Of a stretch of DNA of 64,000 nucleotides, positions 23,927-33,065 are shown piece after piece; position 1 is the stretch's first letter; every line of letters starts with the position of its first letter. The notes under the pieces are model-generated. The model did no database searches. It saw only the letters and a program-made list of their open reading frames with translations, and was not told where the DNA came from. A program made the position numbers and the translations under genes. This DNA comes from Dermanyssus gallinae (lineage: Eukaryota; Arthropoda; Arachnida; Mesostigmata; Dermanyssidae): assembly GCA_003439945.1 (NCBI GenBank), contig QVRM01002061.1, forward strand, positions 1 to 64,000. The letters run 5' to 3'.

Positions 23927-26900
23927 GTAAGCAAGCAGTCGCGCCCCCGTTCCCAATCAACTTCACCCAATAAACTCGGCGACACATCCGAGTCGCTCGC
24001 AATGGATACTCAACAATAAGTCAAGAACAATACGTGTTTTTTTTCTAGTTAGTTGGTTAATGACTTCGTCGAGCCCGGTGGCGTAGTGGATTGAGTCTCC
24101 GCCTCGCAACCGGAGGAGACACATGGGTGCGCGGGTTCGAGCCCCACCGTTGCACATTTGTAATTATGGGGTAGTCCGTCTATGAACCAATGTGAAAAAA
24201 CAGTTCCGTGGGCGTTAAATCTTGGCTGAGGGTCAGCCCGAAAACTTTTGGTTAATGACTTCGTCATCGGTGTTTACTTTTCGACTTCTTTCGCACATGT
24301 GTTCCCCGTTTTTTTTCTGTTTTTTTTTCTATTATGAATGGCTAACGCGCGCACATACAAGGACTGACACTCCGGCGCGCGGATATTCTTTTCATACTAG
24401 CCTCCGATGACTTTGAAGAGCGCTGTGACTCTTCTACATACTGATTGTACATTCAGAATGTAAACCACCCAAGAAACTAATAAAACATATCAATCTATCT
24501 CTCTCTCTACAACTATCATTCTAATAACATTCCTATTCTACCAACAACACTACTTTACGGATTGAGCTTGGTTTGAGACCGGTACTGTGGTGCGCGAATT
24601 CTTCTTCTTCTTCTTTGCCAGGAGGTCGGTTGCTTCGACATTTCCTTGCAATTTTGTTGTTCGTACCTGTATATGTGTTTCTCGAGTTCTGCTTATTGTT
24701 CAATGACCGTACTAGAGATGCTGATATTCTCGTTAGCTGCACCCGAACGTTCCGGAGAGGCATTGGGCATTGCGTTGCAGGAATTTGTTAAAGGCTATGT
24801 CGCGCAACCTCTTTTCAACTCTAAACGTTGGGTTCTATTTGTGCCGACGGCAGTGTATTCTAGTGAAATGCATCACTGTATAGCAGTGTAGCTAGTCGCC
24901 TTGACGGTTGTTGGGAAAGGAGTACAATTATATAAAAGCATACCACTTCATATCTATTCAGAAATGACACAATTAAATGCTTCTACTGTTTGGAATTGTC
25001 ATTTGTTCTCCTTCAGAGCCGGCACGGTTATTGATTCGCGATACTTTTTATACCAGGTATTGCAACCAAAACGTAAATAAACGAATGATTTTCTAGTTCT
25101 GTTAGTAAAGGCCTCATTTTTGAAGGCCGTACTTGATGTTTCTGCTGCTGCTACTGTCGCATCTGCTTTCTCTGCTGCTACTATTTGCAAACAATCTAGC
25201 TAAAAAATAGGGGAATGCAGTTAGGCACATGTTAGAAGAACATAGTGTGGGAAGAATCGATCCTGGTTGTCGACGATTTTGTTGACATATCAGTACTGAC
25301 TAAACGCCACCCGCCTCTGTCGCAAGCTGGCAGGCACTAGGATACTTCTTATTTGATTTAAATATTGACTAACTGCCATACTACAGCATGTTCCGTTTTG
25401 TGTGCTTTGTTGCAGGCATTATTCCACTGTACCATGGCGCACTTGGCGGTGGACAGCACATGGTACCTGTTCGGGACAAGAGCACGAAGCCCAAACGACG
25501 AAAAGTCCACCCGTTCCACTGGTGGGTGCGCAAGAATCGGTTCGACATGAGCGAAGACCACCTCACCACAGAGAATCGAAACTACCTTCTTCAGGAGGCA
25601 CAGAAGACTTACCTCGGTAAGTGGCTGCCCGTCAGGTGTTGAGGTGTCGTGGGAACGTCGGCGCACTCGTGTCGTAATTAACGTCATCGTCAGCACTACT
25701 TCTACTGTGGCCACTTGTTTGTCGAGCCCGGTGGCGTGGTGGCTTAAGTCTGCGCCTTGCAACCGGAGGAGACAACACATAGGTGCGCGGGTTCGAGCCC
25801 CACCGTTGCACATTTGTATTTATGGGGGTAGTCCGTCTATGAACCAATGTGAAAAACAGTTCCGTGGACGTTAAATCTTGGCTGAGGGTCAGCCCGAAAA
25901 CTTTACTTTTACTTTAAGACCACTTGTTTGCCATTTTCGTTAAATGCCTTTGACGTTTTTTTCTTATTAGGACGTATTTGTTTTTCAATTCAATTCGATT
26001 TGAATTCACCTTATTTTGTCAAAGGGGATATTATTTACAATATTTGATTTTCCAAACCGTTTCTAAGATTCATACAACAGTCAGTTTACTTGTGTGCCGA
26101 CATTTGCGCTGTTGACGTTTCAAGATCTCAGTGAACTGGCCATTCGCCACGAAAACATTTTATTTCCACGATCTGTCTTGACAATTTGGTTTGACGAGAT
26201 GGTGTTACCGCTTCTAAAATTGTTTAAACGAACGGTTTCTCCAACAGTCCTTATGGCGGCATGACTGCTGACTCTCAGCGGTATGGTTTATAATTTATTC
26301 TCAATGAGCATCGCTCGAAGAAAATTCGTAACGACGGGGATCGAGCGGCGACAACCCGGTAGATAACAACTATGGCTAGCGCACTGGCCCCCGAGACCAC
26401 GCCGCCACTTATCAAGAGTAAGCTAGTTCCTTTTTCGCGAAACCCTGAATGCATTCAAACAATGACGCATAACTGCATAAGCGGGTTTCATCTACCGTTA
26501 TGTGTACAAATCAGTGCCTTTGTGCAAATATAGGCATTCTCTCATCTTTTCTATGCAACGAAGGACCTAGGCATACAGACAAGCGTATTTAGAAAGTACT
26601 CTGAACATGTAAACTGGGTTGTAACTTGTTTCAGGCTAAGATAAGCAGAGTTGTAACAAATTGGCGCGGCTCAGAACTTAAGCATCAAGTTAGTAGTCAG
26701 TATTTATAGGAATATCTCTTTTTTTTACATTTTCCCGGACTTAATCTTTGCTGCACCGGTCTGGCGCTCCGTTTATCCCGTGGCAGACATATTTGGCAAG
26801 GTGTAGTGATGCAGATTTTTTTCTGGGAGGTTTTGGGAATGCATGATGCACATGCGCCACTAGCAACCTGCGTGACTAGTGTGAGACTCGCAAACCCACT

Positions 26901-29900
26901 AACCCGGATTCCTCCCCACCCCCCAGGCTCGGTATTACTTTGGCATTACTTCGAAGCCGTGGGAGAGGCGTCTCTGCCGTTCTCCTTCAATTAGCTCTAT
27001 CCCTGACTATCATCCCGCATGTCTACCTGCGGTTGGATAGGGGATGCCATTTTGTAATCCGTCCTGTGAGGGTGCGTCGAGACCATGAGGGCCTGGCTGC
27101 TCCCCACCCCCTCCCCCCTCTCTCGGCTCCTCGTCTCGATCACTCTCCCGAGACCCGCTCAAACCTCTCCCGCCTGACCGTTTCCTTGGCTGCCTTGAGT
27201 GTCAAACCGGCGTCGAACAAGTTCGTCGCCTCCCTCCATGCCTCCGCCGAAGTCATCATATGGGCGACCACCTTCTTGATGGGTTGGCCTCTCACAGCGG
27301 TTGGTGGTGAGTCCCGTGCTGCCCTATGAGCATCACACCCCAGAACAGTATGCTCTACGTTGTCCGTTTCTCCAGAGTCGCACAGTACGCAGATATCGCT
27401 GATGGCCTTCTTGGTCCTTGACATGTAGCTCTGGAACTGGCCGTGTCCGGTCAGAACCTGAGACGTCCAGTAAGAAAGCTCCCCGTGTCGGCGATCATAC
27501 CATACCCTGAGGTCCGGTATCAGACTATTGGTCCAGCTCCCTGTGGTCACACCGGGTCTTACCTGCGCCCATTCCTCATGCCAGGCCGATATGGTGGCAC
27601 TCCTGGCCCTGGTGAGATCCAGGCTTTTGTCTAGATACATTTTGCTTGGTTCAGCTAATAGGAGGTCCCATGGCAGCATCTTGGCTAGGACCAGGAGAGC
27701 TTCGGTCGAGACTGTTCGATACGCCCGGCTTTCCCTGATTGCCAGCGTTCGTTGGGTCGACCTTAGTGCCCCCTTATTTTTCGCCGTCCGCATTGCCATG
27801 CCCCCCCAGAGTGGGGCTGCGTATAGCGCCGTTGATTCGGCCACCGAGACCAGGAGCCTACTTTTCACCTCAGCCACCCCACCGACCCTAGGCATGTAGA
27901 AGATTTAAACACGCTGTTGCGGCATAGCACGTTATAACGTGGCACTACCGGACATTTTCGAGCACCTGAATGAATGTTATACAAGGTTGTTTGGAAACTT
28001 TAGATATTGACGATCGCCTACATCGAATGCTTACTGCCAGAGAGACACAAGCGCGAGAAGCTGGATAATATAGTTTTACTTAATTTCACTGGGAGCCATA
28101 ACTGTGTCTATGTATGATCAAATATAGACATTTGGTGGAAGGTTTTTGAAGAAAATACTTTAAATCCTTGTGCTGAAGATATTGCACCATATGCAACAGA
28201 CTTAGACTACCGCCAATAATTTGGTGCCACTTGACTCATATGTTGGAACAGCATAATAAATCCGCATTACGCCAACTAAAAGGTGCGGATTGCGAAATAT
28301 TAGGTTAAAAAATTAATTGTTTAGGCGTTATTTTACTTAATTAATTCACCTTTTATTGTAATTGTGTTGAATTCATAATACGAACTATGATATAGTACTA
28401 TTATTATTATTATTATTATTAATATTGGGAGCTAAAACAACAAGGGCTCAAATTCCTTATTGTCGGTGATTGCTTGCTGCTGGCGTTAGTATATCAATAG
28501 CCGGAGGGCTGTGGTTCGCACTGAGCATATCAGTGAACGGTTTGCACGATGGACTGGCTGCATATGTCAACACACTATCTTGATTGTTACCCACAACTGA
28601 TAAAGTGGTAACCTTTTTTAAACACGCTTTATTGTTAGGAAACACAATGTAGACCGTATGATTTCATGGTGGTTAACGCCTACGCTTGACGCCCTGTGTT
28701 ATGGTTATTTCTTGATTCTGATCTTAAAACCATACTTCGCTTCAAAATGCGTTCCTCTTCTGAAAAATCGTCCACCTTGAAGTAATGCATGTTTATCATC
28801 ACCACACTAATCGTAATGTGGCTCCTTCTTTTTGTTGCGTTTAATTAAGCGCCTGGCGGGTTGCTGCTGATATATACTCCAGAGTTTTCACAAATCGTCG
28901 AACTTAAAATAATGCATGCTTATCATAACCACACTAAACGTAATGTGGCTACTTCTTTTGTTGTTGTTGTTGTTGCTGCGTTTAATTCAGCACCTGGCGA
29001 GTCGCCACTGCAGAATGAACCCTGGCCTCAGGCGGAGTGGACGCGGGACTGCCGTCGAACCGGTGTGCTGGCTCGCAAGATCGGTATCTATCCAATGTGG
29101 AAAAAGGACGGCACTCGGGTTCTCACCACGCTGCTGCAGGTGTGCGAACAGAACGTGCTGTCGTTCATCCCGTCGGCCGAGTACGCGCTGACGCGGTTCG
29201 GCTACAAGGGCCGAGGGTACGGCGCACTCATTGTCGGCGCCGAGTCGCGCGCGCCCTTCAAGTACACCCAGGCGTACCTCGACCTGTTCCGGGAGGCCGG
29301 CGTGGCGCCGAAACACAAGGTGACGCGATTTCTGATCTCGGACAGCGCGGCGTTGCAGCCCGGCACGCCGCTGTTCGCCAGCCACTTCCGGGCCGGCGAC
29401 TACGTGAACGTGTACGGCAAGAGCATCGATAAGGGATTTATGGGCGCCGTAAAGCGGTGGGGCTTCAAGGGCATGCCGAAGACGCACGGCGTCACCAAGA
29501 GCCACAACAGGGCCTGGCGCGATGGGCGGCCCGCGGGGCCGTATTCTCAAAGGCAAGAAAATGCCGGGCCACGAGGGCTGTGAGCGTCGGCTGCACATCG
29601 GGCTGAAGATCTGGCGCATCAACCATCGACACAACGTGCTGTGGGTGCAGGGCCCGGCTATTCCCGGCGCGACGAACGCGTTCGTCAGCATCTTCGACTG
29701 CCGGTACGGGAAGAAGGCGGCGACAGCTGACAACCCGCCACCGTATCCGACGTACGTGCCCGACCCCGACAATCCGCTGCCTGATGAGGTGTACGACAAA
29801 GATATGCACCTTTTCGACGATCCGTCAATCGTCTTCGAAGAAGAGAAGGAGGTCAAGAGGAACCTGAAGGTCAAAGCCAAACTAAAGGCTGCTGGAAAGC

Positions 29901-29908
29901 GCCGATAG
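23818..29908 (+). CDS. MRPL3: Mitochondrial ribosomal protein uL3m (MRPL3), three exons, one frame break
   Basis: This is a large-subunit protein of the mitochondrial ribosome, made in the cytosol and imported. Exons 23818-23926, 25416-25616 and 28991-29908 join phase 1 to phase 1 with GT-AG introns. The first exon encodes an arginine-containing, acid-free leader (MSGLLARLLRGP) typical of a mitochondrial presequence. L3 family features follow: RRTGVLARKIG near the start of the core, then AGDYVNVYGKSIDKGFMGAV with KRWGFKGMPKTHG, then GKKMPGHEG. The length of about 408 codons exceeds human MRPL3 (348) because of a longer acidic and basic C-terminal tail. A single extra G in the run at 29510-29512 shifts the frame; sequence on both sides is well conserved. 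Confidence 0.93.
24071..24248 (+). repeat. SINE-A copy in MRPL3 intron 1 with 18-bp target-site duplication
   Basis: This is the best full copy of the family: box A-like GGTGGCGTAGTGG, box B GGGTTCGAGCCCC, and an end at GGTCAGCCCGAAAACTT. It is flanked by the perfect repeat TTGGTTAATGACTTCGTC at 24053-24070 and 24249-24266, and lies in the same orientation as the gene. Confidence 0.93.
25416..25616 (+). CDS. MRPL3: MRPL3 exon 2
   Basis: The acceptor TGCTTTGTTGCAG precedes 25416 and the donor GTAAGT follows 25616. The 201-base exon encodes IIPLYHGALGGGQHMVPVRD, then KVHPFHWWVRKNRFD, and ends in QEAQKTYL. Confidence 0.9.
25722..25919 (+). repeat. SINE-A copy in MRPL3 intron 2 with 11-bp target-site duplication
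   Basis: This copy is nearly identical to the one at 24071, with CCACTTGTTTG at 25711-25721 and 25920-25930 as target duplication. It starts TCGAGCCCGGTGGCG. The low divergence between these two copies suggests recent activity. Confidence 0.92.
26222..26402 (-). repeat. SINE-B copy in MRPL3 intron 2, 3'-truncated
   Basis: The minus strand reads a head with CAGTGCGCTAGCCATAGTTG, a box B-like CTCGATCCCCG, and the GAGCGATGCTCATTGAGAAT block. It then reads through the CCGCTGAGAGTCAGC palindrome to ACTGTTGGAGAAACCG, where it stops short of the tail seen at 47783. Confidence 0.78.
26812..27139 (-). repeat. Probable 3' untranslated region of the R1-like LINE
   Basis: This lies directly 3' (on the minus strand) of the LINE frame ending at 27140. 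The outer part, 26812-26936, recurs at 10897-11012 without the coding part, as expected for a 5'-truncated sister insertion. Confidence 0.55.
27140..27895 (-). pseudogene. R1-clade-like non-LTR retrotransposon, C-terminal ORF2 fragment
   Basis: This is a 251-codon uninterrupted minus-strand frame inside MRPL3 intron 2. It covers the region after the reverse transcriptase catalytic core. It contains LYAAPLWGGMAM, a QRTLAIRESRAYRTVSTEAL segment, the WTNSLIPDLRVWYDRRHGEL / YWTSQVLTGHGQFQSYM block, and a C-x2-C-x-H-x4-C knuckle (CVLCDSGETDNVEHTVLGC). These are typical of R1, TRAS and related arthropod elements. The polymerase core and endonuclease are missing, so this is a 5'-truncated copy. The long intact frame suggests it is not very old. 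Confidence 0.88.
28766..29011 (+). repeat. Decayed tandem duplication of the MRPL3 intron 2 acceptor region
   Basis: The segment 28766-28869 is a diverged copy of 28893-29011, which spans the intron 2 3' end and the first exon 3 codons. Shared strings include AATGCATG, ACCACACTAA, CGTAATGTGGCT, GCGTTTAATT and GCGCCTGGCGGGT against GCACCTGGCGAGT. The upstream copy reads TTTAATTAAG where the used acceptor reads TTTAATTCAG. Confidence 0.85.
28991..29908 (+). CDS. MRPL3: MRPL3 exon 3 with single-base frame break
   Basis: The acceptor TTTAATTCAG precedes 28991. The exon carries the whole L3 core and the C-terminus, ending in TAG at 29906-29908. The upstream frame is coherent to GVTKSHNR, and the downstream frame resumes as PGAMGGPRGRILKGKKMPGH. 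The switch needs one base less in the GGG at 29510-29512. Codons are GC-rich compared with the flanks. Confidence 0.93.
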
Positions 29909-30119
29909 GTGCGACACTTCAGCAGCTTGGCCGGAATGGCCATGTGCGCGCGCAAGTCCGTATGCAGTTACATGTATTTTATACATATGAATTATGTGGC
30001 AAGTTGTATTTGGGTGTGGAACATGTGGATAGGGAGAGGGGGAGACGACAATATCTTTACTGGTATACGTAGAACATGTGTTAAATGCGAGAAAACATTG
30101 TAAAGATAGTGCCAGCGTT

Positions 30120-30125
30120 AATAAA
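30120..30125 (+). promoter_or_regulatory. MRPL3 polyadenylation signal candidate
   Basis: AATAAA lies about 210 bases after the MRPL3 stop. No closer signal was seen. Confidence 0.55.
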
Positions 30126-30249
30126 GTAGATTTTACGTTATAAAATGCTTTAACTCATGCAGTGTAATGATATCCTTGCGTTTATGTGGGGTTAGCGTTC
30201 GCCTTAAAGCAAAAAGGCTTTTTAAGAAAGACGTGCCTAAACAACAAGC

Positions 30250-30288
30250 AATATATATATATATATATATATATATTATTAGATTTAT

Positions 30289-30361
<73 letters not shown>
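30250..30361. repeat. (TA)n array
   Basis: Two TA blocks separated by TTAGATTTATCATAC. Confidence 0.96.
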
Positions 30362-30364
<3 letters not shown>

Positions 30365-30776
30365 TCTGACCAAACCCGCATAAAATATATCAGCAAATAA
30401 TAAGAAATCAGCACTTCTTTGGGGTCATACCCGGATATGAGGAATTCTTTTGTCACCCTAAGGGGTTTCACTTCTCTCTAACTTGTTCCACTCTCTTTTA
30501 AAGGACTTATGTTTGTGCGAGGCCATATCTTATAAATGAATAGATAGTGTGTCCGTTGTTTGGCCAGCACTTATAACTTGCTTGTTATAAGTGTTAGACA
30601 AGTAAGCTTATCCCGTTGGTTTGGTTATTAAACAACAACGAACGAATAAAATTCCATAAGTTATTGCCTATTTACATCAGTAGCAAAATATAGAGGGATA
30701 TTTATATTCGTTTTTAGATGCTACGTTATTGAATTCTATATCAATATTCAAGACGCCAAGTTTACATGATCATATG

Positions 30777-30785
30777 TTATATATG

Positions 30786-30833
<48 letters not shown>
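30777..30833. repeat. (TA)n array
   Basis: Alternating TA, abutting the start of a SINE-B copy. Confidence 0.95.
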
Positions 30834-31202
<369 letters not shown>

Positions 31203-32997
31203 GACAAAATGCTAATATGTGTTAAGATCTATATTATGTATGTCTGGCGGCGAAAAGTTGATGCTCCCGAGAAGCATCAAATACATCGAGGGTGATTGTC
31301 ACAGGCGCTCCAATGTGTTTAAATATTATAATAATTTACCATAATATTTTTATACATTTAATTTAATAGATTTGAAATCTTAACCATGCCAGACAAACTA
31401 AGAAAAGGTGAGATTACATATGTCCAGCAACTTTTCTATTTCGATTTGTGCTAATATTTATGCTCAAGTCGAGGTCTGTAAGTTAGCCAAGTAGTATCGT
31501 TCATACCGAGATTATCTTTGCGATCTTTTCTTCAGCGTCGCTGTCGATACAAAAGAAGGCAACAATGTTTCAAACATCCAGACATTATTCGTTGTTCTCG
31601 GAAGTTCTGTCGGCTGTTAGCATAACTATTGCAGCACATATTTGGGCATTACTGAAATAGCGCCATCCTTGGGCTATCCAAGATGGAAATCGAACGGTTA
31701 TGACGTAAACATTTAATGATTCCAATTCTAAATGTTGTTTGAGTTTTTTTCCCTAGTGCTTTCCCTTTTGCATAAGGGCCGGAAAATGCATTTTTGCCAT
31801 TCATTGGTATCTTTCTACATTGGAGGCAGAATTCATTAAACAGAGACGTGTATGGTACGTGCATATGCTGTACTCAACTTTCCTTACGGATGTTCACGTA
31901 CGACGCAATATGACGCAACTCGCACTGATGGCAAAATATTATCTTTCGTCACAGTTACTTCGCTAACTCGCTCAGCCTCAGTGAATTGTATAGTGGCGTC
32001 GTGGTTTATTTTTCTGATAAGGGGACGGCGCAGGTTCTTTAGCCAGTACGTTGAATTTGAATGTAGACCACCGAGCGTCGCACATTAGTGAGCTATCTGT
32101 ACTTCTTTATACTTATTGGCTACTGCAAATTAGCCTAAAGCGACAGGTTGCTTCATCATACCGTCGATCATTTCCCTTGTCTCGTCGTCATCTGAAGTGC
32201 TATCCGCAGTATCACTGCGCCTATTAGGCGGGCTAAATATTTATATAGCACATTTCCGCAATGGGTAACTTCACTATTTTTAGGGAAAACTATTTTAGGG
32301 CACTTGCACGGTATGCAGAAGATGTTGACTTAATTTTTTAGAGCAGTTGCTGAGGACACGGAAAGAAAGACAGACACGCCGACTGCAATAGCCATCAGCT
32401 AACATACTCGTATGCAATTGCGGTTTCGAGGCTATTTTCAGTGGCTTAACCCAGTCGGTCCATTCCGTTTATCTAGGCACTTTTTTTTGCTTTAAGGCTT
32501 CTTGCTCTTCGTCGATTTACAGTAAGATCTCTCTTATGATTATATTCAGTAAAGCATTGGCAAACACCGTCTGACCTTCAAACCAAAATTTCTAGTATAA
32601 CTAGAAACTTATTCATATACGGTTATTGTTTATTTTACATTATTGGTATATCTACACAATCATCACGAGTCGTGCCGTTCAAGTACGTCAATTACGGTAG
32701 CTGCGGACGAACTGGTGTGCAATTCCATGCGCTTGGCTACGAGCGATCAGTCGGCATCGATTTTACGACACTATGCACATACACATTTGTTGACTGGATT
32801 TGCACGTGACACTCACCTCGAAACAAAAGTACCAATATGCTAACGTACATCGCATTACTTTTGTGTTGAACACGTTGCTGTCCTACCTATTTTTGCAGCT
32901 CATTCCTCATAAAAGCAGCAAGAGCTGTTTTGCAACCTATCACAACTGCGTAAGTCACATCTTAGTCTCGGGATACCAGGTGTTCTACTAACAATTT
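31203..32997. other. No recognisable gene
   Basis: About 1.8 kb with only short open frames and no repeat family I recognise. It ends at the retrotransposon 3' terminus. Confidence 0.5.
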
Positions 32998-33032
32998 TTA
33001 TTATTTATATAAGTTCGTTATGTTAGCACTTT

Positions 33033-33051
33033 GGAGTGGACAATTGTCTCC
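33033..33051 (-). promoter_or_regulatory. Conserved quasi-palindrome in the retrotransposon 3' UTR
   Basis: GGAGTGGACAATTGTCTCC (plus strand) has an ACAATTGT core between GGAG and CTCC. The same motif, with small changes, lies at 14987-15004, 62345-62363 and 63325-63342 in other copies. It is a candidate structure for template recognition by the element's own reverse transcriptase. Confidence 0.6.
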
Positions 33052-33065
33052 GTGCGAACGTGTGA

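Noticed and set aside
28987..29955. A 322-codon minus-strand open frame.
   Set aside because: It is antisense to MRPL3 exon 3, whose GC-rich codons leave few stops on the other strand. The sense strand has clear uL3m homology.
30182..30383. Open frames made of repeated Tyr-Ile (YIYIYI) here and in many other places.
   Set aside because: They are translations of (TA)n microsatellites in every frame and strand, with no other coding support.
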